In this document: one piece after another, positions 18,333-27,029 of the stretch
Layout: each line of letters starts with the position of its first letter
How positions within the stretch are numbered: position 1 is the stretch's first letter
NCBI GenBank assembly: GCA_024742355.1
Contig: JANSYM010000002.1
Coordinates: forward strand, 62,001-126,000
DNA length: 64,000 bases
Direction: 5' to 3'
DNA from: Hyphomonadaceae bacterium
Lineage (GTDB): Bacteria; Pseudomonadota; Alphaproteobacteria; Caulobacterales; Hyphomonadaceae
Made by a program: the position numbers and the translations under genes
Notes under the pieces: model-generated
Told to the model about the DNA's origin: nothing
The model's input: only the letters and a program-made list of their open reading frames with translations
Databases searched by the model: none

Positions 18333-19081
18333 GTCTCACGCATCTCAGCCAGAAACGCGTCATGCGTCAAATCCACATGCAGCGGGCTTACCGAGATGTA
18401 ACCATCATAGATGGCGCGCAAATCCGTGCCTTCGTCCGGATTTGACAGTTTTCCGCGATAGCCGATCCAGTAATAGGCGTTTCCGCGCAGATCTTCCCGG
18501 GCCTCTGTCCGAATGATTCGTTCATCGCGCAGGCCCTGGCTGGTATAGCGGATACCGGCAACATCTTCCGGATCGCGATCCGGGAAATTGACATTGATGA
18601 TGAGATCATCCGGCCAGCCCTTCTCGATGATCGGCTGCAAGACCCGCGCGCCCCACACCATCGGTGTTTCCCACGGGCAGGAATGCGGGTTCTGGAATCC
18701 CTTGGATTGGCTCAGCGCAATGCTCGGGACGCCATGCTGCATGCCGAACAAAGCCGCCGCAATCGTGCCCGAGAAGGTCGTGTCCTCGGCAATGTTCTGG
18801 CCAGCATTGACGCCGGACAGGATGAGGTCCGGGCGCTCCGGCATCAATTCATCGATCGCCAGCAGGACACAGTCGCTCGGCGTGCCATTGACGGCATAAC
18901 GCTGCGGGCCAAGCTCCCGCACGCGAACGAACTCGGTCAGCGAGATGGCCCTGCCCTTGCCGGATTGCTCCAGCTCGGGCGCGACCACCCAGATTTCGTC
19001 CGACAGCTGTCGCGCGATATGTTCCAGAACCTCAAGGCCTGGCGCGTTAATACCGTCATCATTGGTGAGCAGGATTCTCAC
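18320..19081 (-). CDS. surE: 5'/3'-nucleotidase SurE
   Basis: SurE is a metal-dependent phosphatase of nucleoside monophosphates in the cytosol, linked to stationary-phase survival. The 253-residue protein begins MRILLTNDDG, with metal-binding Asp8 and Asp9, and has the NGTPSDCVLLA and SGVNAGQN motifs. It overlaps serS by four bases (shared ATGA) and pcm by 13 bases, so translation of the three is probably coupled. Confidence 0.95.
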   Translation of the reverse strand: MRILLTNDDGINAPGLEVLEHIARQLSDEIWVVAPELEQSGKGRAISLTEFVRVRELGPQRYAVNGTPSDCVLLAIDELMPERPDLILSGVNAGQNIAEDTTFSGTIAAALFGMQHGVPSIALSQSKGFQNPHSCPWETPMVWGARVLQPIIEKGWPDDLIINVNFPDRDPEDVAGIRYTSQGLRDERIIRTEAREDLRGNAYYWIGYRGKLSNPDEGTDLRAIYDGYISVSPLHVDLTHDAFLAEMRETWPT

Positions 19082-20403
19082 GAGATCACCTCGAGCCCGC
19101 CCATATATGGACGCAGGACCTCTGGCACGGTGATCGAGCCATCCTCGTTTTGATAATTCTCCAGCACCGCCACCAGCGTACGCCCGACGGCAAGGCCGGA
19201 GCCGTTCAGCGTGTGCACGAATTCCGGCTTCGGTTTCGGACTGTCATCACTCGGCGCCGGGCGCCAGCGGGCACTCATCCGCCGCGCCTGGAAGTCGCCG
19301 CAATAGGAGCAGGAACTGATTTCTCGATAGGTATCCTGGCTCGGCAGCCAGACTTCGAGATCATAGGTCTTGCGCGCGCCAAAGCCCATGTCGCCGCTAC
19401 ACAGCAACATGCGCCGGTATGGCAGGTTCAGAGCTTCGAGAATGCCTTCAGCGCATTTCGTCATACGCTCGAGCTCAGCCAGGCCTTCGGCTTCGTCGCG
19501 GACAATCGAGACCATTTCGACTTTGTTGAACTGGTGGAGGCGGATCATGCCCTTGGTGTCGCGTCCAGCGCTCCCGGCTTCGGAGCGGAAGCACGGCGTG
19601 TGACCGGTCATGCGGATTGGCAGCTGGTCGTCAACGAGAATTTGTTCGCGAATAAGGTTCGTCAGCGAGATTTCCGACGTCGCGATCAGCCAATGACCGT
19701 TCGTCGTTTGAAAAGACTCTTCGCCGAACTTCGGTAGCTGACCCGTACCGACCATTGCCTCTGGACGGACCAAAAGCGGCGGGTTGACCTCTTCATACCC
19801 GTTCTCAAGCGTCTGCTTGTCGAGCATGAATGCCGCCAAGGCCCGGTCCAGACGTGCCAACTGCCCACGAAGCGCAACAAAGCGCGCGCCGCTCATCGCC
19901 GCCGCCGCCTCGAAGTCCATGAGTGGCTGACCAATTGCGTTTTTCAGGCCCGCGCCAAGGTCCGCGTGGTCCTGAACATTATTGCGACCGCCCAAGAGCG
20001 CGTTCGGTGTGCCCCATTGATGCTGCTCGACATTGCCCTCTTCGTCTTCACCCTCAGGCACATCCGGCATCGGGATATTGGGCGTGCCATAGAGCAGTTT
20101 GTTGAGCTCTTCGCGCGCGGCTTCTTCTTGCTCACCGGCAGTTTCAATCACAATTTTGGCGTCAGCAACTTCGTTACGAAGCTTCTCAAACAGCGCCTCG
20201 TCACCGCTGGCCTTGGCCTTGCCAATCTCTTTTGACTTGGCGTTGCGCGCGGATTCGGCCTCCTGCTTGTCGGAGACAGCTTTGCGCACCGCAGCGTCAT
20301 GATCCAGCATGTGGGAGACAACATCGCCCAGGCCCTTTTGCTTGCGCTCAAAGGCCGCGCGAAACGCGTCGGGATTGTCTCGAATGGCGCGAATATCGAA
20401 CAT
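19078..20403 (-). CDS. serS: Seryl-tRNA synthetase
   Basis: A class II synthetase of 441 residues that charges tRNA-Ser. The N-terminal long helical arm is visible as a charged stretch (about residues 30-100), followed by the catalytic core with motif 2 CFRSEAGSAGRDTKG and the motif 3 region near the end (LAVGRTLVAVLENYQ). I start at MFDIRAIRDNP, the universal SerRS N-terminus, with AGAGGCG upstream. It is the first gene of serS-surE-pcm. Confidence 0.96.
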   Translation of the reverse strand: MFDIRAIRDNPDAFRAAFERKQKGLGDVVSHMLDHDAAVRKAVSDKQEAESARNAKSKEIGKAKASGDEALFEKLRNEVADAKIVIETAGEQEEAAREELNKLLYGTPNIPMPDVPEGEDEEGNVEQHQWGTPNALLGGRNNVQDHADLGAGLKNAIGQPLMDFEAAAAMSGARFVALRGQLARLDRALAAFMLDKQTLENGYEEVNPPLLVRPEAMVGTGQLPKFGEESFQTTNGHWLIATSEISLTNLIREQILVDDQLPIRMTGHTPCFRSEAGSAGRDTKGMIRLHQFNKVEMVSIVRDEAEGLAELERMTKCAEGILEALNLPYRRMLLCSGDMGFGARKTYDLEVWLPSQDTYREISSCSYCGDFQARRMSARWRPAPSDDSPKPKPEFVHTLNGSGLAVGRTLVAVLENYQNEDGSITVPEVLRPYMGGLEVIS

Positions 20404-20491
20404 GTGCTCGCCTCTTAAGTAATCGCCGACGCTCCTACGTCGTGGTTGCGGATTCGTCCACCTGTCAGCACCTAAAACCACGCTCCGATCG

Positions 20492-20572
20492 TCCCGGACA
20501 AGCAGAGCGCGATCCGGGATCTTCCGCTCGGCTTCCGGTCTTGTCGAACCAGATCCCGGATCAGGTCCGGGA
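20492..20572. repeat. Nested inverted repeat in the aspS-serS spacer
   Basis: Two nested pairs of arms occur here. The inner pair is a perfect 12-base repeat, GATCCGGGATCT (20511-20522) against AGATCCCGGATC (20551-20562). The outer pair is TCCCGGAC (20492-20499) against GTCCGGGA (20565-20572). Together they could fold into a long hairpin, and the composition resembles palindromic repeats dispersed in some alphaproteobacterial genomes. It may end aspS transcription, but there is no clear T-run. Confidence 0.7.
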
Positions 20573-20585
20573 TACACGGCAATGC

Positions 20586-22421
20586 TTACTTGTCTTTGAC
20601 CTGCGGCGCGAGGCGGATATTGAGCTCGCGCAACTGCTCGTCGCGAACCGGGCTCGGGGCCTGCATCATCAGGTCGCGCGCCTGCTGGTTCATCGGGAAC
20701 AGGGTCACGTCTCGGATATTCTCAGCATCGGCGAGCAGCATCACCATTCGGTCCACGCCGGGCGCGATCCCACCATGCGGCGGTGCGCCATAGCGGAACG
20801 CGTTCAACATGCCGCCAAACTCGGCCTCGACGACCTCTGGTCCATAGCCAGCCTTCTCGAAAGCCTTGAGCATCAGTTCAGGGCTGTGATTCCGGATGGC
20901 GCCAGAGGACAGCTCAATGCCGTTACAGACAATGTCATACTGGAACGCGTTAATGGCGAGCAGTTCCTCGTCCGTGGTCGCGGCTTCGAGGGCCTCGAGC
21001 CCACCTTGCGGCATCGAGAACGGGTTGTGGCTGAAATCGACTTTTTTATTGTCTTCGTCCCACTCATACATCGGGAAGTCGACAATCCAGCAGAAGCGGA
21101 ACACGCCCTGCTCGACCAGGTCGAGGTCTTCCCCGACCTTGATCCGGGCGGCACCAGCGAGCTTGTAGGCGTCCGAGGCCTTACCGGCTGAGAAGAAGAT
21201 GCCGTCGCCATCGCCCAGGCCTGTATGCTCGAGGAAGGCTTTCAAATGGTCGGCCTCGAAATTCTTGAGAACCGGGTCCTGGCTTGCAACAGCGCCATCG
21301 TCTCCGGCACGCAGACGCGCATAGCCGAGGCCTGGCGCCTGCATTTCCTTCTTCGCCCATTTGTCCATCTCGTCGAAGAATTTCCGAGACTGGGTCTCTG
21401 TGGCTTTCGGTGCGGGTACAGCAATGACCTTGCCGCCGCCCTTGATGATCTTGGCGAAGATCGAGAAGCCGGTCTTGCTGTCATCTTCAAAGAATTCCGT
21501 GACATCGACCAATTCGATCGGGTTACGCAGGTCCGGCTTGTCAGAGCCATACTTGGCCATGGCTTCCGCATAAGGAATTCGCGGGAATGGCCCTTCCGGA
21601 AGCGTCCGGCCTTTGCCTTTCCAGTCCGCGAATTCTTCAAACACGCCATGCATGACCGGCTCAATCGCCTGGAATACGTCTTCCTGCGTGACGAAACTCA
21701 TCTCAATATCAAGCTGGTAAAACTCGCCTGGAGAGCGATCCGCGCGCGCATCTTCATCGCGGAAGCAGGCGGCAATCTGGAAATAGCGATCGAAACCGGA
21801 CACCATCAGCAACTGCTTGAACTGTTGCGGCGCTTGCGGCAGTGCGTAGAATTCGCCTGGGTGCAGGCGTGACGGTACCAGGAAGTCACGGGCGCCTTCT
21901 GGGGAAGACGCCGTCAGGATCGGGGTCTGGTATTCTGTGAAGCCCTGCTCGACCATGCGGCGGCGGATCGAGGCAATGACCTCAGCCCGCAGGATCATGT
22001 TCGCGTGCAAGGTTTCCCGGCGCAGGTCCAGATAACGATGCTTGAGACGGATATCTTCCGGATAATCGGGCTCACCAAACACAGGCAGCGGCAGTTCCGC
22101 GGCCTCGGACTGAACGCTTGCTTCCTTGACGCGTACTTCAATCTCGCCGCTGGCCAGGTTCGGATTGACCAGCTCTGCATCGCGCGCGAGCACTTCACCT
22201 TCAATGGTGATGACGCTTTCGGTGCGCAGGCGCTCAACTACGGCAAATGCTGGGAAATCCGGATCGAACACGCATTGTGTCAGGCCGTAATGGTCGCGCA
22301 GGTCAATGAACATGACGCCGCCATGGTCGCGGCGGCGGTGAAGCCAGCCAGAGAGTTTGACCGTCTGACCGACGTCAGATTTGCGAAGTTCACCGCAAGT
22401 GTGGCTGCGATAGGCGTGCAT
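20586..22421 (-). CDS. aspS: Aspartyl-tRNA synthetase, probably non-discriminating (Asp/Asn)
   Basis: A 611-residue bacterial-type class II synthetase with an N-terminal OB-fold anticodon domain ([11 protein letters not shown] at 25-35), motif 2 [17 protein letters not shown], a GAD insertion domain and motif 3 [12 protein letters not shown]. His33 in RRRDHGG aligns with the residue associated with non-discriminating enzymes, and gatCAB is present in the same window, so it probably charges both tRNA-Asp and tRNA-Asn with aspartate. That specificity is an inference. It is divergent from the HerA-like gene. Confidence 0.95.
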   Translation of the reverse strand: MHAYRSHTCGELRKSDVGQTVKLSGWLHRRRDHGGVMFIDLRDHYGLTQCVFDPDFPAFAVVERLRTESVITIEGEVLARDAELVNPNLASGEIEVRVKEASVQSEAAELPLPVFGEPDYPEDIRLKHRYLDLRRETLHANMILRAEVIASIRRRMVEQGFTEYQTPILTASSPEGARDFLVPSRLHPGEFYALPQAPQQFKQLLMVSGFDRYFQIAACFRDEDARADRSPGEFYQLDIEMSFVTQEDVFQAIEPVMHGVFEEFADWKGKGRTLPEGPFPRIPYAEAMAKYGSDKPDLRNPIELVDVTEFFEDDSKTGFSIFAKIIKGGGKVIAVPAPKATETQSRKFFDEMDKWAKKEMQAPGLGYARLRAGDDGAVASQDPVLKNFEADHLKAFLEHTGLGDGDGIFFSAGKASDAYKLAGAARIKVGEDLDLVEQGVFRFCWIVDFPMYEWDEDNKKVDFSHNPFSMPQGGLEALEAATTDEELLAINAFQYDIVCNGIELSSGAIRNHSPELMLKAFEKAGYGPEVVEAEFGGMLNAFRYGAPPHGGIAPGVDRMVMLLADAENIRDVTLFPMNQQARDLMMQAPSPVRDEQLRELNIRLAPQVKDK

Positions 22422-22551
22422 GATACGCTCCGTTTGGGAGGAGAAATAAAGGCGGCTTTTGGCTCTTGTAGAGGCCGAAAGTCAAGGCCTCGCCGCACGT
22501 TGAAGACCGATCGACCGGATTAACTTGTTTTTCAGGCCTCTCGGACAAGTT

Positions 22552-24342
22552 ATGCGCATGACGAATCAAACGCTGCAGACTGCACAAGCTGAGGCCTCTG
22601 ACGCCATCGATCGAGACCGCGCCCAAGGCTATGTTATCGAATGTAATGGGACCGAGGCGCGAATATCTGCGCTTGCTGGGACCGGCGGTGATGCCGAGAA
22701 TTACTGGGCGGTCGGCCAATTGATCTCGATACAAGTGGGCAAGAACCGCGTCGTCGGGCTGTTGTATCAGGTCGAAAATGGCGAAATTGGCTGGGATGAG
22801 CCCGATAAACGCCGCGTGACGCTCTATGTCGAGCTGTCCGGGGAAGTCCGGCAGGATGAAAAACGTGGAGCCATGTTCTCCGGCGGTATTTCACAATATC
22901 CGCATGTTGGCGCGATTGCGCACCGCATTCGCAAGCAGGACCTGATCACCATTTACAAATCCAGCGATCCGTCTGCTGTAACGGTCGGGTCACTCAGTCA
23001 AGCGCCTGATATTCCGGCGGTTGTCTCCGTCGACGCGCTTTTGTCCCGCCATTTTTCGGTTGTGGGGACGACGGGTACAGGTAAATCGACTGCGGTGACA
23101 CTCATCCTGCATCTGATTGCCAAGCACAAACTCAATCAGCGCATTCTGATCCTCGACCCGCACAACGAATATACCAGCGCGTTTGGTGCCAAGGCGAACA
23201 CGATCACCGCCGACACGCTCGACCTGCCCTTCTGGTTGCTCAATCTCGAGGAATTTCAACAAGTGATCTTCCGCGGCCGTGAAGGGTCTGACGAAGAAGT
23301 CGATGCGCTGCGCGAGTTCATCCCGAAAGCCAAGATCGTCTACAAACATGGCCCCAATCAGGGTGTTCGGCGCAAATCAAGTGCCAGCTCGGCCTTCACC
23401 GCGGATACACCCGTTCCATACCGCCTCGCTGATCTATTGAAACTGATCGAAGAGGAAATTGGCTCCCTCGACGGCGCGCTGCGGCGTCTGACGCTGCGAC
23501 GGCTCAAGGCCCGGATTGAAGCGGCGATCAACGATCCGCGTTTTGCCTTCCTGTTTGGCTCTCACAACGCAACAGATCGCATCGAGGATGTACTGGGGAA
23601 CATTTACCGAGTCCCGATTGGTGGAAAGCCGATCACCGTATTCCAGATGTCGGGCATCCCGTCCGAAGTCGTGAACTCAGTTGCATCGGTCTTGTGCCGC
23701 ATGGCGTTCGACATTGCGTTGGCCAGTAATTCCAAGGTCAAGACACTGGTCGTGTGTGAGGAAGCGCACCGTTATATCCCAGCCGATACCCAGACTGGCT
23801 TCGCGCCGACACGCGGTGCTATCGCCAGAATCGCCAAAGAAGGCCGGAAATACGGCGTCTCCCTGGCCATCATCACGCAGCGGCCAAACGAGCTCGATCC
23901 AACCATTCTCTCACAGTGCAACACGATCTTCTCGCTGCGGCTGGGTAACGACGCTGACCAGGATGTTATGCGCAAAGCCATCGCGAATGGTTCAAGATCG
24001 ACGCTGGCTTTCTTGTCATCGCTCGCTGACCGCGAATGCATCGCCTTTGGGAGCGCGATCTCGACGCCGATGCGGATGCGATTCCGTAACCTTGCCGCCA
24101 GCGCCCGCCCATCCAGTCAGAACGTTTCTGATGATAGCGGCACCGCGGCTGAAGCGCATACCAGCCTCACCGAAATTGTTTCATCTTTGCGCGGCAGCAA
24201 TGGCCACGATGAGCTCGACGAATCGGACGAGTGGATCGTACGCGATGATGCAGAGGAGTTCCCGGCAGAATTCAACGTTCCGGACCAGGTTTCTGAACCG
24301 TCCGTCTCGCCGCGCTCCTTGCTGCGTCGAAAAACGGGATAG
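22552..24342 (+). CDS. HerA-like ATPase/helicase (DUF87 family)
   Basis: A 596-residue ATPase of the HerA/FtsK superfamily (COG0433). An N-terminal beta-barrel HAS-like domain precedes Walker A GTTGTGKSTAV and Walker B LVVCEEAHRY; an arginine-rich core and the RPNELDPTILSQCNT segment follow. Such proteins are hexameric DNA translocases, and in bacteria some act in defence or DNA repair. No nuclease partner (NurA or SIR2-like) is adjacent; rnd is 60 bases downstream and not a known partner. ATGs at 22552 and 22558 are both possible starts, with only a weak RBS. Confidence 0.85.
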   Translation: MRMTNQTLQTAQAEASDAIDRDRAQGYVIECNGTEARISALAGTGGDAENYWAVGQLISIQVGKNRVVGLLYQVENGEIGWDEPDKRRVTLYVELSGEVRQDEKRGAMFSGGISQYPHVGAIAHRIRKQDLITIYKSSDPSAVTVGSLSQAPDIPAVVSVDALLSRHFSVVGTTGTGKSTAVTLILHLIAKHKLNQRILILDPHNEYTSAFGAKANTITADTLDLPFWLLNLEEFQQVIFRGREGSDEEVDALREFIPKAKIVYKHGPNQGVRRKSSASSAFTADTPVPYRLADLLKLIEEEIGSLDGALRRLTLRRLKARIEAAINDPRFAFLFGSHNATDRIEDVLGNIYRVPIGGKPITVFQMSGIPSEVVNSVASVLCRMAFDIALASNSKVKTLVVCEEAHRYIPADTQTGFAPTRGAIARIAKEGRKYGVSLAIITQRPNELDPTILSQCNTIFSLRLGNDADQDVMRKAIANGSRSTLAFLSSLADRECIAFGSAISTPMRMRFRNLAASARPSSQNVSDDSGTAAEAHTSLTEIVSSLRGSNGHDELDESDEWIVRDDAEEFPAEFNVPDQVSEPSVSPRSLLRRKTG

Positions 24343-24402
24343 ACAGCGCAATTTGCAGATTCCCACTCGCAAAACGCCGCGGCTTGCTCTAGGGGCGATG
24401 CA

Positions 24403-25569
24403 ATGTCTGGTGACCCACTAATTCCCATTACAGATCAGGACGAGCTCGCGATAGCATGTGAACGCCTCGCCGAAGGCAGCTTCCTGTGCGTTGATACCGA
24501 GTTTCACCGCGAAACCACCTATTGGCCCGAGCTTTGTTTGATCCAGGCCTCATGTGAGAACTATGAGGTGATGATCGATCCCATGTCGGACGATCTCGAC
24601 ATCGGGCCGTTCCTGCAATTGCTGGCCGATCCGAGCCGGCCGAAAGTCTTTCATGCGGCGCGCCAGGATCTGGAAATTTTCAACCGCCTGATCGGTCACC
24701 CCCCTGCTCCGGTCTTCGATACTCAGATTGCCGCGATGGCGCTGGGGATTGGGGACTCGATTTCTTACGACAATCTGATCCAGCGGATCTTGAAACGCCG
24801 GATCGACAAATCGAGCCAGTTCACAGACTGGAAGCGACGGCCACTGACTGAAAAGCAACTCGTCTACGCTCTCGGCGACGTGACGCACCTTCGCGATGCC
24901 TATCAGAAGATGCTGACGCGTCTGGTAGAGATGAATCGCCTTGCCTGGGTCGAAGCGGAAATGGCAGAACTCACCGATCCGGCGCTTTACGACACAACGC
25001 CTGAAAATGCCTGGCGGCGATTGAAACTGCGAAAGCCGCAAAAGGACTATGCGGCGATTTTCGCGTCTGTTGCGGCCTGGCGCGAAGAAAAAGCGCAGAC
25101 TCTGAACAAGCCTCGTCGCCGCATCCTCAAGGATGACGCGATTCAGGAAATTGCGGGCCAGAAACCGCAATCCGAGAAAGCCTTCGATCGCCTGCGCGCG
25201 GTGCCGAAAGGTTTCATTCGCTCCAAATATGCCGATGGACTGGTTGATGCCATCCGAGTCGCCATTGATGATCCGGACGCTTACGCGCCAAAACTGCCGA
25301 AGCGCCAGCAGAACCCGGAAATGCCCGCCGGCGCGCCTGAAATGCTGAAAGTGCTGCTGAAGGCGGTCAGTGAAGACGCCAACGTCGTGCCGCGGCTGAT
25401 CGCCAATTCTGCTGACGTCGAAAAACTTGCACGCGGTGAGACCGGAACCGATATCGCGGCCATGAATGGCTGGCGCCATGAATTGTTCGGCAAGAAAGCA
25501 CTGGCGTTGCTATCCGGTAAACTGGCACTCTCCTTTCAGGACGGCCAGGTGCGTTTGTTCGAGCTTTAG
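24403..25569 (+). CDS. rnd: Ribonuclease D
   Basis: A 388-residue 3'-5' exoribonuclease that trims tRNA precursors and other small RNAs. The DEDDy catalytic residues are visible in VDTEFHRE, HAARQDLEIF and YALGDVTHLRDAY. One or two HRDC domains follow (about residues 205-380). It lies downstream of the HerA-like gene on the same strand and is convergent with ppx, two bases away. Confidence 0.94.
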   Translation: MSGDPLIPITDQDELAIACERLAEGSFLCVDTEFHRETTYWPELCLIQASCENYEVMIDPMSDDLDIGPFLQLLADPSRPKVFHAARQDLEIFNRLIGHPPAPVFDTQIAAMALGIGDSISYDNLIQRILKRRIDKSSQFTDWKRRPLTEKQLVYALGDVTHLRDAYQKMLTRLVEMNRLAWVEAEMAELTDPALYDTTPENAWRRLKLRKPQKDYAAIFASVAAWREEKAQTLNKPRRRILKDDAIQEIAGQKPQSEKAFDRLRAVPKGFIRSKYADGLVDAIRVAIDDPDAYAPKLPKRQQNPEMPAGAPEMLKVLLKAVSEDANVVPRLIANSADVEKLARGETGTDIAAMNGWRHELFGKKALALLSGKLALSFQDGQVRLFEL

Positions 25570-25571
25570 CC

Positions 25572-27029
25572 CTATTCAACGATGAGACGCGGATGCAGCT
25601 TCATCAGCCCCGCGAGTTGCGCCAGGCGGCGTTCGACCGTTTCTGAAACCAGATCGCCATAGTCGCGATCAATATGCATGCAGAGCGTATCGTCATTCAT
25701 CTCCAGGCGCGCTGTGGCCAGGATGGGGCCTGATCGTCCGGAATAGACGCCGGCCAGACGCATCGCGCATCCCAGAATTTTCGCGCGTCGTTTCATGCTC
25801 AGTTTCAACATGCCGGCATAGCCGGGCGCCTCGATGAATTTGAACGTATATCTGGAGGCGGCGGCATAAGCGGCGAACAGGCGCTGGTTATGAGACAAGG
25901 CCGGAACCGGCGCTCTCAGCACTTGCTCATAAACCAGATTGGCGCGGTGATCCGGGTGCATGCGCGCGCCGGCGTCGGCCATCAGGCATATCGCCTGAAG
26001 CACCGGCTCGGATTGTTTGAACTGGTCGGCAATTGGGGTGATGAACCTGTACAATTCCTGCCCAAACAGAATGGACTCCTTCGTCGATCGCAGGAAGAGC
26101 GGCACGGCATCCAGCAAGCCGCGCGCGCCGTCTGCCTTCATCCCTTCCGCAGCCACACCATCGCGCAGGCCGAATGAAGAAATCACCGCTTTATCCGTAT
26201 CAAGCTGTTCCATCAGCGTCGAAAGCAGGATGGCCGCGTGCAGGAGCGTATCAAATCGTCGCTTGGACACGCCTTGCAATTGTTCGCGTGTCAGCTTGTC
26301 GGATTTGGCCAGATCCGCGGCGTCGATGACATTGCGAACATCGGTGCGCGACATTGTATAACCGTGGGCGACGCGCAGCGGATAGTTGCACAGCATCATG
26401 TGGACCGCCGCGACATTCCGCCAGGCGCCGCCAACGGCGTAGAGCTTGCCGCCCTTATGACTGCTGGTCAGTTTGCCTCCGGCCAGGATCTTGCGGATCG
26501 CTTTTGCGCGCTTTTCCGGGCTGAGGTCGGCATCCTTGCTGCGCGCCAGTGGCCCGAGCAAAAACGTCTCGCCCTTCTCATCGTCTGCCAGCGGCAACAA
26601 TTCCATACTGGTGCCGCCGAGATCGGCGACCAGGCCCTTAGGCTCGAACGTGCCGACCCTCACGCCGACCGCCGACAAGCGCCCTTCATCGGCGCCGGTC
26701 AGGACTTGAATCGGGACACCGAGGATGCGCTCCGCAGTCTCCTTGAACTCTTCACCATCGATCGCTTCGCGCACAGCCGCTGTCGCAACCGCGCGTATCA
26801 TCGTGATGTCGAGACTGTTGGTGATGGCGCGAAAGCGATGGAAGGTCTGCAACGCCAGCTCTCTGCCGGACGGCGATAGTCGCCCTGTTTCAGCCAGGTC
26901 GCGACCCAGGCCGGCCATGGCTTTCTCGTTGAAGTACGGAATGAGGGCGCCGCCCGCCTGTTCGTAAATCACCATGCGACAGGAATTGGACCCGATGTCG
27001 ATGACGGCGATTTTCTTGGCCGGCTTCAT
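25572..27029 (-). CDS. ppx: Exopolyphosphatase/guanosine pentaphosphatase family protein
   Basis: A 485-residue protein of the ASKHA fold. The N-terminal phosphate-binding motif VIDIGSNSCRMVIYE (about 9-23) and the second motif VADLGGTSMELL are present, and an HD-like helical region forms the C-terminal half. It removes phosphate from polyphosphate ends and may also hydrolyse pppGpp. It overlaps ppk by four bases, so synthesis and degradation of polyphosphate are encoded together. Confidence 0.93.
   Translation of the reverse strand: MKPAKKIAVIDIGSNSCRMVIYEQAGGALIPYFNEKAMAGLGRDLAETGRLSPSGRELALQTFHRFRAITNSLDITMIRAVATAAVREAIDGEEFKETAERILGVPIQVLTGADEGRLSAVGVRVGTFEPKGLVADLGGTSMELLPLADDEKGETFLLGPLARSKDADLSPEKRAKAIRKILAGGKLTSSHKGGKLYAVGGAWRNVAAVHMMLCNYPLRVAHGYTMSRTDVRNVIDAADLAKSDKLTREQLQGVSKRRFDTLLHAAILLSTLMEQLDTDKAVISSFGLRDGVAAEGMKADGARGLLDAVPLFLRSTKESILFGQELYRFITPIADQFKQSEPVLQAICLMADAGARMHPDHRANLVYEQVLRAPVPALSHNQRLFAAYAAASRYTFKFIEAPGYAGMLKLSMKRRAKILGCAMRLAGVYSGRSGPILATARLEMNDDTLCMHIDRDYGDLVSETVERRLAQLAGLMKLHPRLIVE

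Noticed and set aside
18568-18583. Perfect 16-base palindrome CCGGATCGCGATCCGG
   Set aside because: It lies inside surE and encodes the ordinary conserved segment PDRDPEDV; codon choice in a G+C-rich genome explains it.
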